Shown in pieces: positions 1 to 7,367 of a stretch of DNA of 18,702 bases. Each line of letters starts with the position of its first letter. Position 1 is the stretch's first letter. The stretch comes from Candidatus Sumerlaeota bacterium. GTDB lineage: Bacteria; Sumerlaeota; Sumerlaeia; JADFCT01. The DNA is taken from contig JAPLSP010000199.1 in assembly GCA_026398575.1 (NCBI GenBank), positions 1 to 18,702 of the forward strand, in the 5' to 3' direction. The notes beneath the pieces are model-generated. The model was not told the DNA's origin. It ran no database searches and worked only from the letters and a program-made list of their open reading frames with translations. A program made the translations under genes and the position numbers.

Positions 1-1230
1 CTCGTGCCGGCCTTCGGCGGCGTCGAACAGCACGAGCTCGCCCATGCGCGGATTGTCGTGGTGTCCGCCGACAACGGCCACGAACTTCGTCGCATGATTC
101 GGCGCGGGGCGCGCATAAAACATGGCGTTGGGCCAGTAGCTGTTGCTGCCGTAATATTCCATCTGCGCGGCGCCGTCGGGGTCCATGTGGAAGAGGATGC
201 GCGAGACGAAGTGCGGGATATCGGAATATTCCCAGCGCAGATAAAGCACGCGCCCGTTGGGCAACGCCGTGGGGCACCAGTTGTGATCCTGATCGAAGGT
301 CAGCTGGCGGATGGTTCCGTTCGCCGGCTCATAGCGGTAAAGGTTGGCCACGTGCGAGGCGCCCGTGACGCACGGCACGCCCACGAACGGCGCCGTCGAG
401 CTGAAGATAACCGCTCCATCCGGCAGATAGCAGGCGTCGTAGTTGTCCACCTCGCCATGCTCGATCAGCGGAAGCTGGCGCAATCCCGAGCCGTCGCTCT
501 TGATTTCCCAAATCCGCCAGCGATTGTCCGTGGCGCCGCTGGACATCGAGAACAGCATCCGGCCGGCGCCGAAGTGCAGGTCCACGTCGCCAACGAACTC
601 GCCCTTGGGCGGTTTGAAGAGCGTCGTCAGTTTGCCGTCCGGCCCGAGCGGCGACAGGATGGCGATCTCATTGTCATATCCATTGCGCGGGAGCGAGTCA
701 TTGCCCTCCCAGTTCTGCGGCAGGCCGAGCTGCTTTGGATCGCGGCGGATGACAAGAAGGCGGTCGAAATCCAGCAGCGGATTTGCGAATAGCGCTTCGC
801 GCTTGAGCGCTTCAAAGCGCGCGTTAAAATCCTTGGTTGGAGCGGCAGCGTTTGCGGCTTGTGAGGCGTTTGAGGTTACAGCTGCGCCGGCGAACGCGAA
901 GTCCTTCTCCAATTGAGACAGTTTTTCGAGATACGCCGCCGCGCTGGGATATTTTTCTCCAAACTCCTTGCGGAGATCAGTAATCGCCAGCCGCAATGCC
1001 TGGAAATCGGGAGACGGATTTATAGCAGACTCGGGAATCTTCGCCGGTTGAGGAATCTTTGCCGGTCGAGGAGTCTTTACCGGTCGAGGAGTCTTTGCAG
1101 CCGGCGAGATCGGAATGATCGCAGCGATCGCAGCGATCGAAGCGATCAAACTCAGAAATAAAAAACTGGCCGCTATCGTCGGGAAGAGGTTCCAATGCGC
1201 GTCATGCCTGCTTTTGTTTTTAGCTGTCAT
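1..1230 (-). CDS. HzsA-related exported protein (partial, C-terminus beyond left edge)
   Basis: The minus strand is open from an ATG at 1230 to the window edge (410 codons). The N-terminus has a short basic stretch and a hydrophobic segment (about residues 15-44, ending ISPAA), so export to the periplasm or membrane anchoring is expected. Next come four copies of a Lys-(Thr/Ile)-Pro-x-Pro motif at about 46-66, then a helical stretch. From about residue 150 the protein reads as a WD40-like beta-propeller: FANPLLDFDRLLVIRR, YLPDGAVIFSS, CPTALPNGRVLYLRW, and GGHHDNPRMGELVLFD near the edge. This pattern is familiar from proteins named HzsA-related (hydrazine synthase alpha-subunit middle-domain family), common in Planctomycetes-like genomes. 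No CxxCH haem motif is visible, so nothing supports hydrazine metabolism; the true role is unknown. No clear Shine-Dalgarno precedes the ATG. The family call is by recall, not by search. Confidence 0.72.
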   Translation of the reverse strand, partial: MTAKNKSRHDAHWNLFPTIAASFLFLSLIASIAAIAAIIPISPAAKTPRPVKTPRPAKIPQPAKIPESAINPSPDFQALRLAITDLRKEFGEKYPSAAAYLEKLSQLEKDFAFAGAAVTSNASQAANAAAPTKDFNARFEALKREALFANPLLDFDRLLVIRRDPKQLGLPQNWEGNDSLPRNGYDNEIAILSPLGPDGKLTTLFKPPKGEFVGDVDLHFGAGRMLFSMSSGATDNRWRIWEIKSDGSGLRQLPLIEHGEVDNYDACYLPDGAVIFSSTAPFVGVPCVTGASHVANLYRYEPANGTIRQLTFDQDHNWCPTALPNGRVLYLRWEYSDIPHFVSRILFHMDPDGAAQMEYYGSNSYWPNAMFYARPAPNHATKFVAVVGGHHDNPRMGELVLFDAAEGRHE

Positions 1231-1282
1231 GAAAAACGGGAGATGACCCCGACACTGAGCGATAAGTTTGGCGCCGGCTATA

Positions 1283-1361
1283 CTCCGCGCTGGAACCAGC
1301 ACTGGGAGCGCCGGCATCCCTGCCGGCGTGTCAGCCAGCTCCGCTCCGCGCTGGAACCAGC
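1283..1361. repeat. GC-rich hairpin repeat flanked by an 18-bp direct repeat
   Basis: CTGGGAGC (1302-1309) is followed by a hairpin: GCCGGC (1310-1315), loop ATCCCT, GCCGGC (1322-1327). The hairpin lies between two copies of CTCCGCGCTGGAACCAGC, at 1283-1300 and 1344-1361; that unit itself contains the dyad GCTGG-AA-CCAGC. A variant of the same hairpin unit recurs three times, inverted, at 5389-5529. It is intergenic, downstream of the vWA gene. Confidence 0.8.
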
Positions 1362-1530
1362 GCCAACTGAAGTTGGAACTACGAACGAACTACCAGCGCC
1401 AACTGAAGTTGGAACTACGAACGAACTACCAGCGCCAACTGAAGTTGGAACTACGAACGAACTACCAGCGCCATGGAACTACGAACGCACTACCAGCGCC
1501 AACTGAAGTTGGAACTACGAACGCACTACA
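1362..1530. repeat. 36-bp tandem repeat, 4.9 units, one unit shortened
   Basis: Units start at 1362, 1398, 1434, 1470 and 1498. Each begins GCCAACTGAAGTTGGAAC and ends ACGAACGAACTACCAGC (ACGAACGCACTACCAGC in unit 4). Units 1-3 are identical. Unit 4 (1470-1497) is 28 bp: it lost ACTGAAGT, the centre of the dyad CCAAC-TGAA-GTTGG. Unit 5 is whole at its start and stops short at 1530. With the hairpin repeat this fills the roughly 300-base gene-free stretch 1231-1533. The array reaches within three bases of the vWA stop codon. Any reading frame through it is repeat translation, not a gene. Confidence 0.9.
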
Positions 1531-1533
1531 AAC

Positions 1534-4500
1534 TTACTGTCCCTGCTGCATCTCAAAACGGCATCCCGGATTGCGCGCGGGAGCGGGACCGGCGGAATAA
1601 TAGAATCCCCGCGCCGGCCCATTCGTGACCTTCACTCTCTTGAATTCGCCTATTGACGTTGGCGTCAGCGTTGTCGTCCCCGAAGTTGTAACTGCCTGCG
1701 CGCCCGCAAAAACATCCGCCCGGATGCTTGACGTCGCCGACAGGAGCTTGACGTTGGGCTTCTTTTCCGGATCCACGCCCGAAGCGATCAAAGGATAGCC
1801 GCTTGTCCGCGAGGCGCTTGCCACCTGGTCCGCGGCCAGAGTCAGCGACGTGCCCGGCTCGGCAATCGGCCCGATATGTCCTCCCGCCAGCACGACGCCG
1901 GAGAGCGGGGCATACCTCTTGGCGACGGATGAAATCGCGGTGATTTCGCCATCGGCCGCCAGCGTGTCCACCAGCCAGTCGCCGCCGGTGACGGTGGCTT
2001 TCAATGCATTTGCCTTGGCGCTGATCGCCGCGGTCTTGACATCGGACTGGTATAGCGCGCCATCCAGAACCAGACTCTTGGCGGAGATGGTCGCAATGGC
2101 CCCGATGACGTCGCCCTGAATCGAGCTGCCGTTTGCGGACAAGGTCTTTGCGCTCTTGACGTTGATGCAAGTGCCCGTGCCGGTAGTCAGGCGGATATCG
2201 GCTTTGGCCACGTCGCCCCGCGCTACTTTTTTCGATGAGACATTGATGGTCGAGAAGCCTTGAAGCGGCGCCGACAGAGACGCCAGATTGACGCCGGCGA
2301 GTTGCACGCTGCCAAGCGCTGCAACGCCCAGCTTCGCCACGATTTGCGTCGTGGGCGTGGTGAGGGTGACATTGGCCGGGCCGCGCGTCATTTTGATGCT
2401 GCCGATGGCGCCGGCGGCTGAAACCTTCCCCACCGTGCAATTCGTCGCGGTGAGAGAGAAGATGGAATAGACGGCGTTCACTTCCTGAATGGGCGCCACG
2501 GTGGACAGCTTTTTGAAGCCTCCGTTGGTAAGGATGCTCTTGATGCCGGGCGCATGGAGCTTGTCGGCGTTTCGCTTCCATACGATGCTCAGCGTGTCAT
2601 TGTTCGAGGCGTTGGCCGGCATCGTCAGAACCCCGTTTTTGACGTCCCCCTCCATCCTCACGACAGGCCCCTTGCCCTCCCTGCGATAAAGGATCTGAAA
2701 ATAATTCGATACCGGCGTGGGAGTGGCCGAGGGGGCGGGATGGGAAGTAGGCGTGGGATGGGGCGTCTGCGCCGGCGTATGAGACGGCGTGGGATGCGGC
2801 GTCGGACTAGCCGTGGGATGAGGCGTGGGGTGAGACGTCGGACTGGGAGAGGGAGTGCGGGTCGGATGCGGCGTGGGATTCGGCGTCGGATTCGGCGTCG
2901 GAGATACCGTGGGTGTCGTCGCGTTGACGGTGAGGGTCACCGTTCGATTGGCATTGCCAAAACCATTGACGTCATTGGAAAAACGGATGGTGGCATTATA
3001 AACGCCCGCGGTGAATGAATTCACATTATCGGCGAGACTCACGACGACGTCCTGGATCATGTTGGGATCCAGCGTACCGGAATTCGGCGCGATAGTGATC
3101 CAGGGTTGATTGGCGCTGGCGCTCCAGTTCAGGGGCGCCTTCCCGTCATTGAGCACGGTATAAATCGTGGCTTGCGGCGCAATGGGGCCTCCCGCGGGTC
3201 CTGAGGGGGTGAATGCGTCCGGGGGCGTCAAGGACATGCCTGCGACAGGCGGGATATCCGGGAAGTAAGTAACCTGGAGAGTTTGGCCGTTTAAATAGAT
3301 CGAATCATCCACCGTCACGCTGAAATTATCCGGCAGCGCTAAAAATTCCCGGTTGGGCAATCCTGTGAAATGCAACTTCAGGATTTTCCCGAAGGCTGCG
3401 AAAGGTATCGCGGACTCAAGAACGTCCGGCGCCGGACTTGCCAATTGAATTGTTTTCCCATTGGGCGTGTCCTGCATCGCCATGGTCCAGTTGGCGCACA
3501 GTCCGTCTTCATCCGCCTGAACCAGGCTTGCGGTATAGGAGGTCGTGGACTGTATGGTCAGGTTTATCCGGGTGATATAGCGGGGAACATAGATGGCGCG
3601 CAGGTAAACATCCGTTTCGCCGTTGAGGGTTGGCGCGGCGCTCAGATAGAGCACGCCTGCCGTGACATCTCCGGCATGGCTGGTCACATCATAGAGTTCT
3701 TCCGGATGCTCTTTATCTTTATTCATTACGACCTTAAAGGAAGCGCTGCCCAGTTGGATGTTAAAGGAAGGTTGGAAGGGACCCGTGTCCGGATTTCTCC
3801 GTTTCAACGTCGCCCATTGCAGCTGATATTTCATCAGAAGGTCTTGTGCGATCTCATTGTAAATAAGCGTGATGCTTGTGACGTCCGCAGCCTCAAAAAA
3901 ACTGCCATCCGTAAAGCCAGCAATATCCCTCATCCTATCCCGTCCCAGGTACAACTCCTTGCCATAACCGATGAAGATGATTCTCACTCCGTTGTCCTTA
4001 GCTTCCTGAGCGAGCGCTTGCGTCGTAATCACGCTGGATTCATCCGCGCCGTCGGTGAGACATATAATGACTCGCTCTTCATCGGGCACCGTCTGGCCGT
4101 TATAGTTTTTAACCGCCAGGTCCAGGGCGTCCCAGCAGCGCGTGGAAGCGGGGAAACCGGTTACGTTATCCGTCCAGATATGATCAATTTTGTCCGTGAG
4201 ATAAGTTTGGCTGGTGGCGAAATTTGAGACGATCGTGGGCGCCTTGTCCTCGCGATGAAACTCGCACAGGCCAACCCAGCTGTCCACCGACTTGGTTGAC
4301 ACAAAATCTTTGGCGCCTTGTTCCATTGCGTCAATCGCATCGGATTTCCCATCGCCATTCGAGTCGCCATTTTCCGATAGTGAGGCCATGCTGTTGGTAT
4401 AATCCATCACCAAAAAGGCTTTCAGAAGCTTTTTCTGCCGCACAAAATTCACGCCGGATTCCGAAAGGCTGATCGTCGTTCCATCTTCATAGCAATTGAC

Positions 4501-4773
4501 GGTAAAGTCAGTGGGAGGGAGAAAGACTCTATTGTTATTTTGATCCAGGATATCAAAATCGAAGCGCAGCAAATAAGGCGAATAATAGGTGTAGAAAATA
4601 TCCCATGGCCGGATGTCGGTGACGTCCGCCGATACCGTGGCGCTCAATTGCCATAGTGACATGAAGCCAAGCAGAAAAGAATAAAAGGCCAGTTTGAGGT
4701 TCGGCCTGACATGAGGACGATAGGGACAAAGAATCCGTCCATCTTTTATATTCTGTGATCGCTTGCTTTTCAT
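1534..4773 (-). CDS. Large secreted von Willebrand factor A domain protein with BACON-like domain and Pro/Thr linker
   Basis: The 1079-residue product begins with a basic N-terminus and a hydrophobic export segment (about 27-49, ending ATVSA). A vWA domain spans about 117-315: the metal site reads D124-Y-T-N-S128 (a DxSxS variant with Thr in the middle), with T240-D-G further on. An EF-hand-like loop (D137-S-N-G-D141-G-K-S-D145) sits just after the first metal motif. A beta-rich part follows (about 330-510), then a BACON/Ig-like domain (about 525-617; [20 protein letters not shown]). A Pro/Thr/His/Ser linker of about 70 residues (618-688) comes next. The C-terminal 390 residues are rich in Ala, Thr, Ser and Gly with repeating short strands, as in a beta-solenoid surface domain. 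The start is supported by AAGGAG at 4780-4785, six bases from the ATG, and by a strong promoter further upstream. A role in surface adhesion or protein binding is inferred; no specific partner can be named. Confidence 0.85.
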   Translation of the reverse strand: MKSKRSQNIKDGRILCPYRPHVRPNLKLAFYSFLLGFMSLWQLSATVSADVTDIRPWDIFYTYYSPYLLRFDFDILDQNNNRVFLPPTDFTVNCYEDGTTISLSESGVNFVRQKKLLKAFLVMDYTNSMASLSENGDSNGDGKSDAIDAMEQGAKDFVSTKSVDSWVGLCEFHREDKAPTIVSNFATSQTYLTDKIDHIWTDNVTGFPASTRCWDALDLAVKNYNGQTVPDEERVIICLTDGADESSVITTQALAQEAKDNGVRIIFIGYGKELYLGRDRMRDIAGFTDGSFFEAADVTSITLIYNEIAQDLLMKYQLQWATLKRRNPDTGPFQPSFNIQLGSASFKVVMNKDKEHPEELYDVTSHAGDVTAGVLYLSAAPTLNGETDVYLRAIYVPRYITRINLTIQSTTSYTASLVQADEDGLCANWTMAMQDTPNGKTIQLASPAPDVLESAIPFAAFGKILKLHFTGLPNREFLALPDNFSVTVDDSIYLNGQTLQVTYFPDIPPVAGMSLTPPDAFTPSGPAGGPIAPQATIYTVLNDGKAPLNWSASANQPWITIAPNSGTLDPNMIQDVVVSLADNVNSFTAGVYNATIRFSNDVNGFGNANRTVTLTVNATTPTVSPTPNPTPNPTPHPTRTPSPSPTSHPTPHPTASPTPHPTPSHTPAQTPHPTPTSHPAPSATPTPVSNYFQILYRREGKGPVVRMEGDVKNGVLTMPANASNNDTLSIVWKRNADKLHAPGIKSILTNGGFKKLSTVAPIQEVNAVYSIFSLTATNCTVGKVSAAGAIGSIKMTRGPANVTLTTPTTQIVAKLGVAALGSVQLAGVNLASLSAPLQGFSTINVSSKKVARGDVAKADIRLTTGTGTCINVKSAKTLSANGSSIQGDVIGAIATISAKSLVLDGALYQSDVKTAAISAKANALKATVTGGDWLVDTLAADGEITAISSVAKRYAPLSGVVLAGGHIGPIAEPGTSLTLAADQVASASRTSGYPLIASGVDPEKKPNVKLLSATSSIRADVFAGAQAVTTSGTTTLTPTSIGEFKRVKVTNGPARGFYYSAGPAPARNPGCRFEMQQGQ

Positions 4774-4826
4774 GGCTGTCTCCTTATGCCCTGGTGTATC
4801 TGAACGCGCAAAACCAAGCTTCTTTG

Positions 4827-4855
4827 CTTATAAACAGCGGCTTCCGCCAAGTCAA
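4827..4855 (-). promoter_or_regulatory. Sigma70-type promoter of the vWA protein gene
   Basis: On the minus strand TTGACT (4855-4850) and TATAAG (4832-4827) are separated by exactly 17 bases. Each hexamer matches the consensus at five of six positions. A Shine-Dalgarno AAGGAG (4785-4780) and the ATG at 4773 follow, leaving a leader of roughly 50 bases. Confidence 0.7.
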
Positions 4856-4939
4856 GACAAAAAACTGAAAAGGAAGGACTAACTCCGAATTGCCCAGGCA
4901 AACTTCGGGGCTTGCGCGGCGCTATAGATCCTCTGGCGC

Positions 4940-5311
4940 ATGGCCGGAAATTTCAGGCTTGAAAGAAACGCGCAAATGAAATCAAATTCCGCCTCAGCAA
5001 TGGACGAAGACTTGACCATTCTTTGCAAGCGGCGCCGGCGCGTTTGGGCGCGGCATTTCTGGATGGATGATGAACGCAAACCCACCCAGGGCTGGGTGAT
5101 TTATTGTCCTTTCGCGAATGTGTGGATCGGAGAAGATGGGCGGCGCGCCTCGAACATCACAATCCTCCGCGATCCGGCCGCCGAAGCCAAGGCCAGGGCG
5201 AAAAAACGAACGAGCCGGCAGGGCCTTGCGCGCGCCGCCGAGCAGGCAGCGGACCGCAAAATCAAGGCCGATCAGACCGACATTTTCGATTCGCCTTGGA
5301 AACTCTATTAG
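4940..5311 (+). CDS. Small hypothetical protein
   Basis: The product is 123 residues from the first ATG; in-frame ATGs at 4976 and 5000 are also possible starts and none has a good Shine-Dalgarno. The middle is compact and aromatic (VWARHFWMDDE, then GWVIYCPFANVWIGEDG), and the C-terminal 40 residues are an Ala/Arg/Lys-rich helix followed by a conserved-looking end, DIFDSPWKLY. The acidic and basic distribution and the sharp end just before a repeat array favour a real gene over a chance frame. It stands alone, divergent from the vWA gene and convergent with recN. I do not recognise the family. Confidence 0.5.
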   Translation: MAGNFRLERNAQMKSNSASAMDEDLTILCKRRRRVWARHFWMDDERKPTQGWVIYCPFANVWIGEDGRRASNITILRDPAAEAKARAKKRTSRQGLARAAEQAADRKIKADQTDIFDSPWKLY

Positions 5312-5312
5312 C

Positions 5313-5388
5313 TTCCCGCGTCTCCGTGTCTCCGCGTCTCCGTGTCTCCGCGTCTCCCCATCTCCGCGTTTTGCCTCCCCGCGTCTCC
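5313..5388. repeat. 8-bp tandem repeat (CCGCGTCT / CCGTGTCT)
   Basis: The 8-mers CCGCGTCT and CCGTGTCT alternate right after the stop of the preceding small gene and then decay (CCCCATCT, CCGCGTTT). The same 8-mers reappear inside and after the 47-bp repeat up to about 5549, so the two arrays are interleaved. Low-complexity intergenic DNA; reading frames through it give Ser-Pro-Arg-Leu-Arg-Val-type artefacts. Confidence 0.8.
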
Positions 5389-5529
5389 ACTACTCGCCAC
5401 CAGGATGGTGGCGCTCCCAGTGTCTCCGCGTCTTCACTACTCGCCACCAGGATGGTGGCGCTCCCAGTGTCTCCGCGTCTTCACTACTCGCCACCAGGAT
5501 GGTGGCGCTCCCAGTGTCTCCGCGTCTCC
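5389..5529. repeat. 47-bp tandem repeat, three units, carrying a hairpin
   Basis: Units start at 5389, 5436 and 5483. Each contains GCCACC-AGGAT-GGTGGC (first copy 5396-5412), a perfect 6-bp stem with a 5-base loop, followed by GCTCCCAG and then the 8-mer CCGCGTCT. Read on the minus strand the core is CTGGGAGC followed by the hairpin, the same layout as the single element at 1302-1327 but with a different stem sequence. It ends about 25 bases from the recN stop codon. Confidence 0.9.
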
Positions 5530-5554
5530 CCTCTCCGTGTCTCCGCGTCCCCGC

Positions 5555-7366
5555 TTAGCTCTTGCGCCCTTCCAGCATCGCGCGGGCGTGTTCGCGGCTT
5601 TCGGGGGTGGGATGGTCGCCGCTGAAGAGGGAGGCGATTTCTTCGTGGCGTTCTTCTTCGCTCAGCCGGCGCGCGCGTGCGATTGTCCGGCCGCTCTGGG
5701 TTTTCTTTTCGACGGTGAAGTGCGCGGCGCGGCGCGCGGCGATCTGCGGCAGATGGGTGATGCAGATGATCTGGTGATGACGCGCAAGGGCTTCGATCTT
5801 TTCGCCGACGCGCGCTGCCGCCGCTCCGGAGATGCCGGCGTCCACTTCGTCGAAAATCAGCGTCGGGACGCGGTCGCGCGCCGCCATGATGGTCTTCAGG
5901 GCCAGCATGATGCGCGACAGCTCGCCGCCTGAAGCGATCTTGCGCAGCGGGCGCAGCTCCTCGCCGGGATTGGGAGAGATCAGCAACTCAACCTGGTCGG
6001 CGCCCGTCGGCCCTACCTGCACAGCGCGCCCGTCCAGCATGATAAAGGAGGCGTCAGAAACATCCGACTGATCCGACTGGTCCGACCGGTCCGACGCGTC
6101 CGACTGGCCCAGCTTTTCCGACTTGCCCGGCTTTCTCGCAGCCCCGGCGGCTTCCACGCGGGTCAGCGCCACTTCGCAACGTGTGTTGGGCATGCTTAGC
6201 TCCGCCAAGCGCTTTTCGATTTCCCTGGTCCAGCGCTTGGCGGCCGCCTGGCGCTTGACTGAAAGATCATGCGCAATCCCGGCAAACGCGGCGCGCGCCT
6301 GCTCAAGGCGACGGCGCGTCTCGGCAACCCGCTCGTCGCGATGTTCGATATTGTCGAGGCGCTGGCGGCAGGCGGCGGCTTCGGCAAGGATTGCCTCGAT
6401 CGTGTCGCCGTATTTGCGCTTGAGTTTTCGGATCAGATTCAGGCGATCCTCGACCTCCTGCAGCCGCGCGGGATCGGCCTCGATCCGTTCGCTATAGGCG
6501 CGCAGCTCATTGGCTGCGTCTTCAACGGCGGCGCGCGCCGAACCGAGCGCCTCGCCGAGCGATTTGAGCGTGGGATCGAGACGCGCCAGATTTTCGATTT
6601 CATTCTGCGCGCCGGAAAGCAATTGAATCGCCGGCGCTTCCGTATGCTCGCCCTCATAGAGCTGATCCAAGGCGGCGCGCGCGCTGGCAGACAGCATTTC
6701 GGCGTTGGCCAGCCGGTTGCGCTCGATCTCGAACCGTTCGTCTTCGCCCGGCTCCAACTTCGCTCCTTCGATCTCCTCGATCTGGAATTTCAGCATGTCG
6801 CGGTCGCGCTCGGCCTGGCGTTCGTCGCGCAGCAGACTCCGCAACTCGGAGGCCGCTTCCGTGAATTCATGATACGCCCGCGCGCATTGCTCCAGCAGAT
6901 CGCCATGTCCGCCATAAGCGTCGAGCGCCTCGCGGTGCGAATCGCTGTCGAGCAGCGACTGGTGCTGATGCTGGCCATGCAGGTCCACCAGCGCCCCAGT
7001 GATCGCGCGCACTTCGGCCAACTGCACGGAGGCGCCATTGATGAAATGGCGGCTTTTACCTTCGGCTTGTATCTCGCGGCGGACGAGAAGCAGATTCGCG
7101 TCTTCTCCCGCGAGGCCCCGCTCGGCAAGGGCTTTGCGCACGGCGGGCGCGTCGCCAAGCGAAAACTCTGCCTCCACCCGCGCCTTTGCAGCCCCCGTGC
7201 GCACGTCATCGCTCGACGCGCGTTCGCCGAGCACCAGGTTCAGCGCGCCAACAATGATGGACTTGCCCGCCCCCGTCTCGCCGGTCAAAATATTCAACCC
7301 CGGTTCGAACTCAATCTCGCAGCGTTCGATGATGGCCAGATTCTCAATGTGAAGGCGATTTAACAT
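5555..7366 (-). CDS. recN: DNA repair protein RecN
   Basis: RecN is an SMC-like ATPase acting at DNA double-strand breaks. The start MLNRLHIENLAIIERCEIEF is the family's classic N-terminus, which fixes the ATG at 7366 although the frame is open further upstream. Walker A is GETGAGKS (29-36), with VLGERAS shortly after. A long Glu/Arg-rich coiled-coil centre follows. Near the C-terminus are IASGGELSRIMLALK (about 475-490) and Walker B TLIFDEVDAGISG (about 500-512). The 603 residues exceed the usual 550-560, mostly because of a Ser-Asp-rich insertion at about 411-438, between the helical part and the VELLISPNPGE strand; it is encoded by a short tandem repeat. The start lies one base after the stop of the methyltransferase gene (TAATATG), with no strong Shine-Dalgarno, so translation is probably coupled to it. 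Confidence 0.97.
   Translation of the reverse strand: MLNRLHIENLAIIERCEIEFEPGLNILTGETGAGKSIIVGALNLVLGERASSDDVRTGAAKARVEAEFSLGDAPAVRKALAERGLAGEDANLLLVRREIQAEGKSRHFINGASVQLAEVRAITGALVDLHGQHQHQSLLDSDSHREALDAYGGHGDLLEQCARAYHEFTEAASELRSLLRDERQAERDRDMLKFQIEEIEGAKLEPGEDERFEIERNRLANAEMLSASARAALDQLYEGEHTEAPAIQLLSGAQNEIENLARLDPTLKSLGEALGSARAAVEDAANELRAYSERIEADPARLQEVEDRLNLIRKLKRKYGDTIEAILAEAAACRQRLDNIEHRDERVAETRRRLEQARAAFAGIAHDLSVKRQAAAKRWTREIEKRLAELSMPNTRCEVALTRVEAAGAARKPGKSEKLGQSDASDRSDQSDQSDVSDASFIMLDGRAVQVGPTGADQVELLISPNPGEELRPLRKIASGGELSRIMLALKTIMAARDRVPTLIFDEVDAGISGAAAARVGEKIEALARHHQIICITHLPQIAARRAAHFTVEKKTQSGRTIARARRLSEEERHEEIASLFSGDHPTPESREHARAMLEGRKS
6055..6112 (-). repeat. 9-bp tandem repeat inside recN (Ser-Asp-x peptide)
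   Basis: On the plus strand TCCGACTGG-like 9-mers repeat about six times (TCCGACTGA, TCCGACTGG, TCCGACCGG, TCCGACGCG, TCCGACTGG). They are in frame with recN and encode repeated Ser-Asp-Gln/Arg/Val triplets. The position lies between conserved RecN segments, where other RecN proteins have only a short loop. Confidence 0.8.
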
Positions 7367-7367
7367 A

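Noticed and set aside
4..792. Long plus-strand frame opposite the HzsA-related gene
   Set aside because: The minus strand gives a coherent beta-propeller protein with export signal; the plus frame is an antisense shadow of GC-rich codons.
1..1230. Evidence of anammox metabolism from the HzsA-related protein
   Set aside because: Only the propeller-like domain is shared; no haem motif or other hydrazine synthase genes are present.
1362..1530. CRISPR array
   Set aside because: Repeats are contiguous without spacers and no cas gene is near.
1195..1600. Plus-strand frames with repeated ELPAPTEVGTTN peptide
   Set aside because: They are translations of the 36-bp tandem repeat and have no non-repeat core.
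1553..2581. 342-codon minus frame inside the vWA gene
   Set aside because: It is an off-frame reading of the vWA gene; the 1079-codon frame has signal peptide, vWA motifs, promoter and Shine-Dalgarno.
3370..4227. 285-codon plus frame opposite the vWA domain
   Set aside because: Antisense to the conserved vWA metal-site region and without recognisable motifs.
5104..5932. Plus-strand frames across the 8-bp and 47-bp repeats
   Set aside because: Mostly repeat peptide, then antisense to recN.
6269..7363. 364-codon plus frame opposite recN
   Set aside because: Antisense shadow; recN on the minus strand is certain.
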